From Sipunculus nudus (lineage: Eukaryota > Annelida > Sipuncula > Golfingiida > Sipunculidae): 64,000 bases of DNA. Of the stretch, positions 9,452-21,200 are shown piece by piece (the first letter of the stretch is position 1; each line of letters begins with the position of its first letter). The translations under genes and the position numbers were made by a program. The notes under the pieces were generated by a model, which saw nothing but the letters and a program-made list of their open reading frames with translations, was not told the origin of the DNA and made no database searches. Location of the stretch: assembly GCA_026874595.1 (NCBI GenBank), contig CM049312.1, forward strand, positions 23,739,956 to 23,803,955, in the 5' to 3' direction.

Positions 9452-9456
9452 TATAT
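9391..9456 (+). repeat. (AT)n microsatellite
   Basis: About 66 bp of almost pure AT dinucleotides in the copy A intron. A shorter run lies at the homologous spot in copy D (33363-33391), a length-variable shared microsatellite. Confidence 0.95.
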
Positions 9457-10639
9457 CCTTAATACAGTATAAAAATTAAGAAAACAGAGATGAGAATGAG
9501 ATCCTGGAGAAGTGGTGAAACGCTTGCAGTCGAGTACCTGCACGAATGCATCTGTTAAGTTGCCTCTTCAAATTATTATTTAGCAAATAAACTACCACGC
9601 GATTCACACTTGCCACGGCCTTATGTATTAAAGCCTGCTTATCGCATCTGAAACACGTGATAAGATTGTATATGTCTTTTTCTTTAATCATGTCCATTGT
9701 TGTCTACAATCACTAAAATAAATTAATAATAATAATAATGTGAGCATTAAAGACAACTCCCCTGCTTATGACTTTGTGCTAATTCTTCTGAGCCATCCAC
9801 TTGTCACAGGCCTCAGCAAATATCCCTTTCGATCCCCATCCGATATATCTAATCACGAACTATGTAATATCCTGTAGGATTAGAGCACGAAACCACCATG
9901 TTAGGAATGCCGGTTATGAATGTCTACCAATTAATACGCTGCTACTGTCCACCTCTTTCCATGGTTAAGGGAAGAGGTACTAGGGATCAAATTTAAGCTA
10001 GGATTGATTGTAAAACTTTGTGAGTAGGACTTGGAAGAAACATGGAAGCCAAGGCACCTAAACGCTGTGTGATGTTAAGTAGGGATATATTTTATACATA
10101 ATTATGTACCACGAGCGAATTTCAGTAATTATATAACATGGTTGTTACTGAAACGTAACGTATACCCTTTGACCATTGCCAGATCACCACTTCGTTGCAA
10201 TATTGTAGGTACTTCGTATCGTGATCATAGTTGAGTGGTGGTTATTCTAGTCCACGACGGTGTTTCATGAAGAAAAAATACTCATTCCCTTTGTCCTTTT
10301 TCAGTTAGATGTATTTAATATTTCGATACGCATGATGGGCGTTTATTTTATGGTGTTGGGTCAGAACTCCTCAGAATATTTTTCTCGAAATCGTCATATT
10401 GTTATCACATATGAACCGTAAACATTCTAGCGCTGATAACACTTTTTCGGAAGGCGTGCTGCTATTCTGAAACACCGCTTTGAAGGGCATGACCAATGTA
10501 TACCAGAATTGGGATTCGCTACAGATCGGTGTCCCATTGGGGAACCGAATTAAGAAATCGGGCCCAAAAACGCGACTAATGGTCCAAGTCAGTTATATAA
10601 TTTGCTTCAAATCCTTAAAATCTTTTATTTCACTACCAG

Positions 10640-10953
10640 GTTATTTGCCGGCGCCTGTCATTTTTGGAAAACTTATTGACAACACTTGCTTGGTTTGGAA
10701 ATTGAAATGTGGTGCTCGAAGTTCCTGCAGTCTGTACAACACCGACAGCTTTCGCTATCTCATACATGGAGTCGCCGCTGGCCTTTCCTTGCTAGTAGCC
10801 ATTTTGTTAGTCACTGGATGGAGGATAGCGGTAAAAGGAAATCAAGATGAAATCAAGATTAAGAGTGAGGAGCTGACGAAGAGTCTTCACAAAAATCATG
10901 AGAAACTGAAAGTGTTGAAAAGTCAGTCACAGGACATCACACCATCCGCTTGA
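10640..10953 (+). CDS. SLCO/OATP copy A, terminal exon (TM11 end, TM12, C-tail)
   Basis: Entered at phase 1 after TTTCACTACCAG. It encodes GYLPAPVIFGKLIDNTCLVW, a short Cys-containing loop (CGARSSCSLYNTDSFRY) and TM12 (HGVAAGLSLLVAILLVTGW), then a charged, Lys-rich cytoplasmic tail of about 45 residues ending in TGA. YLPAPVIFG-LID-TC-W is the usual OATP C-terminal motif. The open frame extends upstream to 10480, but the splice acceptor and copies D and F show the exon starts at 10640. Confidence 0.88.
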
Positions 10954-11202
10954 TTAGGATGGGCCATACTTACCAGGGGTAATGATAGCCAGGGTATAAA
11001 TAACAAAGGTTAAAAAAAGTGCTATAAATGTCAAAGATTTGAAGTCGGACGTAATATATTGTCTATATGATCTGTGTAACACTTTTGTTGTTCTATTCAA
11101 ATCATATTATTCCTTCAGGAATTGATAACTATACTATAACACCTGTTTGTTGGGCTACTGTTATTTTTATCATTTCAGCCTGCTTTAGAGGTTTTACGGG
11201 AA

Positions 11203-11208
11203 AATAAA
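11203..11208 (+). terminator. Candidate polyadenylation signal of copy A
   Basis: AATAAA about 250 nt after the copy A stop. In copy D the homologous sequence reads AACATA (about 34313), so the signal has been lost there. Confidence 0.5.
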
Positions 11209-11798
11209 TTATTTCATTGTGTGTCATCATTATGATTTTGTTTGTTTGCGCGGTTATAGGGAGCCGCATGAGGGGAAGTAAATATTAAAATAGGTTTTAT
11301 TTATCACATTTGTGTTTTTGTCTTTTATTTGTTTAAGGAAATCAAATAAAAACCACATATTTATCTAATATCTAAACATTCGGGTATGATATATTCACGG
11401 TATGTAGAAATGGTTCAGACACCTCTCAGTGGATGCCGTGGTTTATTAATAATGATACTTAAAACGTAAGGTGGATTTTTTAGGATCATCTTCTTGAGAG
11501 GACGGCTGTTGTATTTTCACTAATGAATAGTGAACTAATATATAAAAAGTTTGGGACTAGTGTGACCTTTAACTATTTTGAAAGGTTTAATAATAGGGGA
11601 TTTCTTATATTTCAATAAAATGAATGACTAAACAATAAACGTATAACAAAGGGATCGTACAGAAACGTATTATACATATAACGTGTTTAATAAAATGTTA
11701 ATTAAAATATTCATTTTGGTGTGACATTTCGTGAATTACAGGTTTGGCGTTTGATTCTTGAACAGTGAATACTATCACCATTATATGCATGTCGTATG

Positions 11799-13640
11799 GT
11801 ACATGTCATAATAAAGGATATGAATATATATTCGGCTTCATTTATAAACACATTCATTAATGGCGATTGGAGTCAAGAGAGACTGGTTGTAACACCGATC
11901 AAATTTTCAAATTAATGGACGCCCTTTTTAGGAAATGTCAACCAGTCTTCATCACAAAACTAACGATCAGGATGAGCCTTTGATAAACAATAATATAATT
12001 ACGTATGGATAGTACAAGTGGAAACGAATACAATTAATCATCTTCACTTAGAGCAAAACATGTAACCAGAAATGACGTATCTCAAGCGATATCCCTAGAC
12101 CTAATCAGAATTAGCATCAGACTTTATCATCAGACCATTCGACAGTAGGCTATGTTTACTTAGTTTCTTCTGGAAAACTTGTTATCAGTTCAAGTGCCTT
12201 TCACAGGATTCTGTTTCAATCTGCTAAACAACTTTACAATTTTTCAAACACGAAGACCAGTGTGTAGTCATAATTTCCTTTTCATTTTCCCAAACTTATT
12301 ATAACGCAAACACAGACGATGCAAGGTGTTCAAGAAGTATTTGGAGAATTTTAAAAGTAAAATAGAGATTCATTTTTCAAAGATTGGAAAGAAAAAGGGA
12401 AAAGATGGAAAGGGATTTAAAATTTAATTTTATCTTATCGGTTTTGATGTACTGATGATCACCGGTCATAATTACTTCAATGGCTGTGTCCGCATGTTGG
12501 ATAAGCAATACGGACTATCCAGCACAGATACGAGGTTCCTGGGCACAGACAGCATAACCACGGTCCCTATGTCACTGATTTGTTTTTATTTAGGTGATAA
12601 ATACAACAAAGCAACGATTATTGGATTTTCCCCCATGACCTTTTAGGTCTGCCTTGTTACCCATAATCTTTTTTGACAACACCACTCATTCATTTACAAC
12701 AGCCAGCCTCACAGCGCAGTGGTACATGTCATAATGAAGAACATGAACAGTAACAAAATTTGCATTTTTTGGTTCATTTATAAACACATTTATTAATGGC
12801 GATTGGACTCAAGACAGACTGGACTGGTTGTAACACCGATCACATTAAAAAAAATAGATGGTCTTATTCGAAAATGTCAACCAGTCTACATCACAAAACT
12901 ACCGATCAGGATGAGCTTTGATAAACAATAAAATGATTACGTATGGAAAGTACAAGTGGAAACGAATACAATCAATCATCTTCACTTAGAGCAAAATATG
13001 TAACCAGAAATGACGTAACTCAAGCGACATTACTAGACCTAATCTGAATTAGCATTGGACCTAAGGATCAGACCATTCGGCAGTAAGCTATGTTTATTTT
13101 GTTTCTTCTGGCAAACTTGATATCAGTTTAAGTGTTTTTTCACAGGATTCTGTTTCAATCAAGCTCAACAACTCTACAATTTTATAAAACACGAAGACCA
13201 GTGTTAAGTCATAATTTCCTTTATAATTTTCCCAAACTTATTATAACGCAAACACATATGATGCAAGGTGTTCCGGAAGTAGTGGGAGAGTTGTCGAAGA
13301 AAAAGTGAGATTCATTTTTTTCAAAAAATGGAAAGAAAAAGGGAAAAGATCGAAAGGGATTAAATTTAATATCATCTTATCGGTTTTGATGTACTGATGA
13401 TCACCGGTCATATTGACTTCAAAGGCTGTGTCCGCATGTTGGAGAAGCAAAACGGACTATCCAGCACAGATATGAGGTTTCTGGTGGGCACAGACAGCAT
13501 AACCACGGTCCCTATATCACTGATTTAAGTCTATTTAGGTGATATACAACAAAGTAAAATTTATTGGATTTTCGTCCGTGATCTTTTCGGTCTGCTGTGT
13601 GATTCATAAGCTGTTTTGACAACACCACCCATGTATTTAC
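11799..13640 (+). repeat. 922-bp direct tandem duplication (two diverged copies)
   Basis: GGTACATGTCATAAT starts at 11799 and again at 12721. The two segments (11799-12720 and 12721 to about 13640) align along their length, including the decayed SLCO N-terminal exon. The first copy ends abruptly inside that exon after CACAGCGCAGT, exactly where the second copy begins, while the second continues into the rest of the exon. This is a partial tandem duplication by unequal exchange. Confidence 0.8.
12295..12720 (+). pseudogene. SLCO/OATP copy B', truncated N-terminal exon
   Basis: Remnant of the exon for TM1-TM2. It includes ITGHNYFNGCVRMLDKQYGL, TDSITTVPMSLI and YLGDKYNKATIIGFS, then an in-frame stop at 12644-12646. 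The start corresponding to the ATG of copy D reads ACG (AACGCAAACACAG). The exon is cut at 12720 by the tandem duplication junction. It cannot encode a transporter. Confidence 0.8.
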
Positions 13641-15185
13641 CAAAGCCGGCCTCACAGCGCAGTAAACCTCTCCGAAGTGCATTACAGCACCTACAAGGCG
13701 CCGGTATTTGTCTGCAAAAGCATAGATGTGATATGTAGGAAGACGGAGCACACGAACCTATGACGTGAAGACTCCTATATCTGACGTTACCAAGGGGGCA
13801 CATGTTATGTTTGTAAAATCCAGGATCCTTTACGGTCTCGGTGAGTCACCTTGTGTCTCTCTTGGATGCGTGTACCTCTATGACAGTCGCAGGAAGACAA
13901 TAGTATCAGCAGACATAGTATTGTACTTCAAAACATCATAGAGAAAAAAATAATTAGAAAAATGTTTTAGTAAAAGACTTTTCATATTATTTAATTTTAT
14001 ATCATCTGCAGAATTCATGCCTATGTTATATTGCAGAATATACCAGTTTATTGTGGGTAGATACTTGATGATAGCACTGTACACCAGTGTACTTTTGGTA
14101 TATAGTTGAATAAATATCAACTGAATAAACTTTTGTTCTATGTTCGGACAGGGATCCCTGCTTCGAAGGTCCTCCTTGGACCATTTACTGGACATATTTT
14201 CTCTGGTGTCAAAGTTTCGGTGTCTGTTGATTTAAGAGGTAAGTTAACAAATAATATTTGGAGTAAGCGAATTTCTTATAAGCATTATTCCATAGGGTTG
14301 TAATCATCTCTAAATACCATGACCCTTATTATGATATAAGGTAAATTATTCAAGGTGATAGTCCCGCTGATACTTGCATTGAAAAATAAACAAACATAAC
14401 ATAATAGAAGATGCCAGCCTTGTCTGCTGGTTTTTTAAAGTGCTAACTTATATTCACATTATTCCCTATTACTATCTGCCAAAATTTTTTTATCTTTCCT
14501 TGCGTTACTTATTCTTTCAAATACTGACTATTAATATCCAACGCGAATTATCATTGAAAAATTTCTATTTATATTCTTACCACTACATGTATCTCTCCAT
14601 GGTTCCAGGAAAATGTTTCTGATATTTTTTAGATTATTATTATGCCCACGCTTCCCCGGAGCCTGTTGGTTTTGGTTCCTTGTACATGGGACAGGAGTGC
14701 TAGTTTTCGGCTTACCGATGTTTACATTTCCGTCCACGTTTGCAGATATTAAACAGCCTCAAATGAAAAAGTCAAAGAGAGCCGAAGGACAAGAGTTCGG
14801 TTGTCATCAAAAAAGCATTGTATCGGCTTTTGTGTTTACTAGTTAGTTTCCTTTGAGAACCTTTTAGGCCCCTTTTTCTAAAATTCACAATTTTTTCACA
14901 ATGTTTGTGTTTATAATATTTGCAAACTCGCTTCTGCTATCTGTAACGAATGGTACTCCCTCTGTACATCTTTAAACTTATCTCAGCAAAGACATGATGG
15001 AATTCTCCACATTGTTTTTGTGATATTGAAAAACCAACCAAGCAATACATATAGATAAGAAGTTTCTAATAGAGAGGTCCAGAGAATCTGCTCTTTTCAT
15101 TATAAATATGGGTTATTTATTTAATAGAGACAGCTGATAGTATACGGACACTGGTATCCAGGAAAGTTTGTAAGGTATATGTGGT
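13235..15185 (+). pseudogene. SLCO/OATP copy B, N-terminal half pseudogene
   Basis: Decayed N-terminal exon at 13235-13905: ITGHIDFKGCVRMLEKQNGL, then a TAA after PISLI near 13525. The initiator is again ACG. The next recognisable exon is 14152-14238 (IPASKVLLGPF and SVDLRG, good GTAAG donor). The signature exon is 14633-14815, with PRFPGACWFWF out of phase because of a roughly 10-nt deletion just before it. A partial TM7 exon begins near 15131 (ETADSIRTLVSRKV) and then loses homology. No Kazal or terminal exon follows, so the C-terminal half was deleted. Confidence 0.8.
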
Positions 15186-18100
15186 CGTCAGTTGGATTCA
15201 TATATTTCTATATACCATACCATGAACATTTTGCTATTTTTGTTTTATTTAAACACAAATGATAATAATCATCCGAAAAAATCTGGTATAATCCTTACGT
15301 CATATACTTGGTTCTACTTTGTCGGCCAGTATCCAGTGGGAAGCCTCCTGAGAGTCTTTCCTACTTTGTTGATTAGAAAATCTTTTTACTCAATGAGTTA
15401 CCGAGGGAGGTGTTATACCTGCTTTGTTATTGAAGCTCTGAGCATATTTCGCAGCTGAAGTAAGTGATGGTTGGTGTTTTGTGCAGGCGGCTGCTACACT
15501 TTTACTTCCTTGAAATGGATTGAAAAGGCTTCGAAGTTCCGAGAATGAATCAATCGACAGCAGGCGCACAATCAGAGATGAATAATGCTTCCTGGGGAAA
15601 ACCATTTACTTCGGGCTGTAAGGCGGACACGTTCGAAATGGGAGCTAGGTACAAGATGCCTGACACACACCTTTTGCATGATATTTGACTACAGGAGACA
15701 TACCGCATATTAAGACGGCATGACAAAGGGCTGGGACCAGTTACAGGCTAGTGTCACACTAATGCCTCGCTTAAAAGCTTCTCACGTTGTTTTAATTTCC
15801 TGGTGTTTTGTTTATGTTGGTTTGGTATATGGATTTCTTCATGTAAGCGATCAAAATTTAAACGTCAACCACACTAGATACTGGGGTATCTGTTTCAAGG
15901 CTTGATATTTATTATGGCCAAGCGTTCTTTAGGCCCCGTTTTGTCTTTCATCATATTTATCGTGTAATAACAACAAAACAGTGTAGCTCGATCTCTAGGG
16001 GCGTGCAATGTCAAGAGAACCAAAGATCCTCTTGCAATTGTGGCCAACATACCTTGGACTTAGACCGGTCATATTTTTTTCTCATTATAGGCACTTTTAG
16101 CTTCATCAGTTATCATAAAGACCCTACCATTTTAAAATTTTGGAGAAGGCTAGTTGTAAATTGATTCTTTAGTCTGACTCTGTTTAAGGTTGCACTGATA
16201 GCATTGAGTGTGTATATGCTGGACAACTTGGTGTGCAGGACAAGAACACAGAGAAAAAGTCAGTACTTTTTGGCTTCTTTAGCTTGTCACATGAGTGACC
16301 GATAATTCGCATCATAGGAACTGTAAATATGTAGTCCTTGCCTACAAAAAAACCGTATCTCTGTTGGACAGTCCATATTGCTTATGCAACATGCGGACAC
16401 AACCCTTTGAAGTACGTGTGACCAAAGATTATAACACATGCTAAATGTATAACAAAATAGTATAAACAGTTAATTCCTTTGGATCTTTATCTGCGTTTTT
16501 CTAACCAATTAGTGACCTAAACTGATCCTCGATGGCTCTTATCCTGTTTCTTCAGCATCTTTTATCACCTGCTTTGAAATGTAATGAAAATGTAAAAGTA
16601 CTCTTAATTAATTTACGACAGGTTTCTATCTGATAATGATGTTCACTTTGTTATGCTAAAAGTAAATATAGAAAGTTTATTAAGATACTTAAAGCATTTT
16701 CGGTGTTTCATGCTTTTCATTGAAAATAACAAGGGGTACAGAGCTTATTATTGAATAATACGATCATTGACCCAAATGGTAATTCTGATTTGCAGGGCTT
16801 TCAGGAACGCGGGAGTGTGCGTTTCTGGTCAAAAGCTTGGCCTATTGATATTCCCGGAATAAGTTTAGGTATGTGGCATAAGACACCAATATATTAGTCA
16901 TAATTTTAATTTCAAAATATTCTGTGGGGGACATTAATTACATTAAAATGTCTGACTATAAATATTCTCACCCTGAGTAACATCGGTTACATTTTAGGAA
17001 TTATAAAAAGCTTTATTTAAACCTGTATATTAATGTCTTAGTTCGATTAAAATGAAATAAACATTATAACATACGGATCTCAGTGAACAGTACAATGTAA
17101 TCAGACGATTTTTCAATCTGAAAATGTTTCTGATGGAACGTGTAATTGAAATTTCATATTACTATTCGTGTTACTCATTTATCACACTAACTGCAGATAG
17201 CACAACAATGGTAGTGCTCAAAGTTCAGATGTAATACTTTGTATCTGGATATTAACGAATTGGTATTTAAGCAATACACCATGTATAAAATGTTATCTTT
17301 TATTTGTTTGAATCTTAATGATATATCGAAACACGAAATTTTAACTAAATAACATATTGGAGAAAAACAAGCAGAATCACACCAGTTAGAAATTCTGCAC
17401 CCAGGATTTTGTTTTCTCAATGTATTCCAACTTGAAAATCGATTATTCAGGAAATACAAGATGTTTTGAACCATATTAATTCATATCCAGCTTCAAATAT
17501 TAATACTCTAAAATTTTAATTTACACCTATGATTAGAAAACAATTTAATTCTCAGTACAAACACATGAAACGTTCAACAAAGTCACACAAATTAAGCTTG
17601 AAAATCTTTGATTGGTTGAATAGTAATATATGGCACGGATGATTTAATCACAGGGCGAAAAGGTCACCTTTCTGGTAGCCTGAGGTAGGCGTCAAGATCG
17701 ACAAAAAGTTGTTATCCTTTTCATTCAGAAGTAGCGTTAGCCTGTACTGATTCATGATATCAATATATCGATCACTCCACAAGGCTGACCCACATCCTAT
17801 TTCCCAACTAATCCTGTTTATCGATTCAAAATGTTAGCATTGACTAAAAATAACGCTGTCCAGATAGGCCTTTTTTCTTGGCGTTATATTCATCCTTGGA
17901 CAGGGACTGATGTTACGTCTAAGACTAAACGTATTTTTCCTTTAACCAGTTATGTTTTTACTCATTATAGGCAATATTAGCTTCATCAGCTTTCATGAAG
18001 ACCTTACAATTTTAAAATTTGTGGGAAGGCTAGGTGTAAATCGATTCTTTAGGTGTAAATGGAATCATCGATATCGATTTCTCTACAAGACTGACCCACA

Positions 18101-18269
18101 TCCTAATTTCCAACTAATCCTGTGTATCGATTCAAAACCTTTGCATTGACCACCAAAAAAAAAATAAATAAATAAAACGCTGCCTCAGATAGGCCTTTTC
18201 TTCTTGTTGTTATATTCACTCTGCTGAAAAATTTAAGGGGATAAATTTATTCACTTTTAACTTGTCAAT
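15186..18269 (+). other. Intergenic region between copies B and C
   Basis: No gene is recognised. It holds an inverted scrap of the SLCO N-terminal exon (16290-16440) and two related segments with GCTTCATCAG-TTTTAAAATTT near 16085-16180 and 17970-18070. From about 17360 on, the sequence is homologous to 40800-43500, the upstream flank of copy F. Confidence 0.5.
16290..16440 (-). pseudogene. Inverted fragment of an SLCO N-terminal exon
   Basis: On the minus strand this reads GGTCACACGTACTTCAAAGG and then a homologue of the segment coding for CVRMLEKQYGLSS (TGTCCGCATGTTG, AGCAATATGGACTGTCC), with stops. It matches the N-terminal exon of copy D over roughly 100-150 nt. It is the only SLCO sequence here on the minus strand. 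Confidence 0.65.
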
Positions 18270-21200
18270 CCTGTTGTTTCTGACAATGTCCGGTCATGCG
18301 TACTTCAAAGGTTATGTTCGCATGTTAGAAGCACTAGGGACTGTCAAGGACGGTCACGAGGTTTCTCGAAGGTGCGGTTTGTATGCCTATTTTACTAATT
18401 ACTGGTTATTTATGTTATAAATTGAACAAGGCAAAACATACTCCGGTTCAAGCCATGATCTTGTAAGTCAGCTGTGTAATCCATGCTCTCCATGTTTAAA
18501 ACATATCTTGAATGAATAACAGCACTCACAATGCGACGGTATTTGTCGGCAAAAGAAAAAAATGCGATGTGTAGGAATATAACAACGAACGATACAAGCG
18601 CGTTGAAGTCTCCAATATCTGCATTACTTCCAGGGCTTATGTTTTTTGTTGTTTTTTTTTGGAAGTAGCTAGGATCCTTCATAGCCTCGGGGAATATCAG
18701 TCTACGTACCGCTTGGGCATGCGTTCATCTATACAAGTCTCGGCAAGACTCAAGCGTCACCATATATATAGGTTTGTACTACAAACCATTATGAAGACAC
18801 ACATTTTTGAATGTTTACTAATTTTATATTATCTAGGATATGCTTAATGGCTACGTTATTGCAGGATCTCTTTACAGGAATTTACCTCCGGTAGATAATC
18901 GACAGTTCTGTGTCCTGACAGGGATTCTCGCTTCGATGATTCCTTTGGGATCATTTTCTTGGCAAATTACCTCTGGTGTCATTGCTTCTGTTAGAAAGGT
19001 AAGTTTAGCTACATTTAATATAAACTTATTTATTTTACATGGATTTTACAAGTAGTTATTAAACTAATTAAGGCATTCTCCATGGCTCAGATCATGGCGT
19101 TCGGAATTCTGTAGGGGTGGAAGAAAACAGGGACCCCGGAGAAAACCATTTAGAACCCATCCACAAGAATATCAGAGTGAGATCGTTTTCAATACAATTT
19201 CCGGGATTTATTTCAGGAATAGTTGTTTGAAAACATGAAATGGTATAAAAACCTTAAATAACACTTAAAGGATGCCTATATCTGTAATACGAGCGGTGAG
19301 CCTCTTATAATTTTAGCCACTTGTTATATATTGATGATATTCTAAATGTGTTCACTGTATCTTTACATATGTCATTTCCGTACCACCATGAACTACGTCT
19401 CCAATGACACATTTCCCCTATTTCTGGATTATTAACCATGATCATCCGGTCCACGTTTCTATAGGAATGTTTCAGAATATCCAATTTCACAAAGAGTTCG
19501 AAATTTCCTTCGAAATATATCTTGTATTTTCAGAATATTCCTTGCCATCGTCGGACCGATGTTTCCCTGGAGCTTGGTGGTTAGAGTTTCTGGTACTGGC
19601 CGAAGGATTGCTAGTATCTGCCTTCATGATGTTTTTATTTCCGCCTACATTTGCTGCACATAGACCGCCTCAAACAGAAAACATATGAGAGAAAAGAAAT
19701 GCAAATTTATTTGTCATCTATAAGGTAATGTTTCAAAGGTGGTTTGTTTTTGCACACGTTTGAAACCGCCGAATGTTTTTTTATTGTTTATTATTGTTCG
19801 ATTCACATTTCTATAAATATCCCTGGTTTCTTTACAGATATGGCTGGTAGAATACGGATATCGGCGTCCAGACTAGTTTACCTGATTTTTTTACCGTCAA
19901 TTGGTTACTTGTGCTCGTTGTAAGTGCATTATTTTCGAATTTAAATCGCTACTTAGAGGTCCATTTTTGAGTACCAGTGTATAAAGCAAATATGATCAGA
20001 GGTAATTTGGACCGCATTTTCAAATTTTTATTAACCAACGCAGTAACAGGATGATAGTTCATATAATTCTTATATCTATTACAATCAGTCGATACCTTTC
20101 ATGAAATCTCCTTACATTTTATATAAGAATACTAATAACACTATTGAATAATATTAGTATAATAAAAGAAATAAGGTTGACCCCTTATAGCTCAGCTGAC
20201 GGGAAATCCATCTGTTTGTATGCCTTTCTGTCCGTCCGTCCGTCTGTCTGTTAGTCCGTTAACAGGGCACAAAATCGTAATCGCTTGACCTAGAAACTTC
20301 TAAGTGAAAACCCATGGAGGGCCATAAGAAATCTCCTTGGAAACTTGACATTAGGCCACTGTGACCTCCGAGCTATGGGTCTCGAAAATACCTCCAGAAT
20401 AATTAAAAAATTGATACAAAAGGCCCAGTATCTGAATAACCAATTCATTGATTACCATGATTTACTCCATACATATTGATGAAATAGTGTTTTTCTCTAT
20501 TTTGAGACCTTCAATAAAGAAGCCAGGACGTTTATAAGGCACATACCGTAACCATTAGACCTAGAAACTTCTGACTGTACATCCAGGGAGGTTTTAGCAA
20601 AATCTCCTTTAAAACTAGAAATATGGTCACCGTGGCTTATATTCTTTGAGTTATAGGGAAAACATGATTTGAGCAAAAGGATAGTCAGATGACCTCAAAA
20701 TGTATCCGTTAGGCCTAAATCTTCTAACGCAACATCTGGGGAGTTTCTGGGCAGAATCCTTAAACTAGGCTATGATGTATTGATCATATATTCCGCGAGT
20801 AAATGGCCCGAACCATGACTATGACCACCTGACAGTTAGAAATGGCATAAATGTTATCCGTCAAACCTAGAAACGTTTAACTGTACATCAAGGGAGGTCC
20901 TTTGCAAATCTCCTCAGAAACCTGATATAAGGTCACGGTGACCTATATTCTGCAAGCTACCTGCCGATAACGTATTTGCAAACCAGGAGAGTTAGACGGG
21001 GCACAACTTGAATCCATTTGGCCTACAGTCTCATGATGTAACATTGAGGGAGGTCCAGGATAAATGTCTTTGGAAATAAGAAATTATGTCACTGCTATCA
21101 CTCTTCTGTGCGCTATAGAAAAAATCAAAATTTGAGCACAATGGAAGTCAGGTGTGCACAAACTGTAACCGTGAGATACAGATTCTTCTAATGTAATAAT

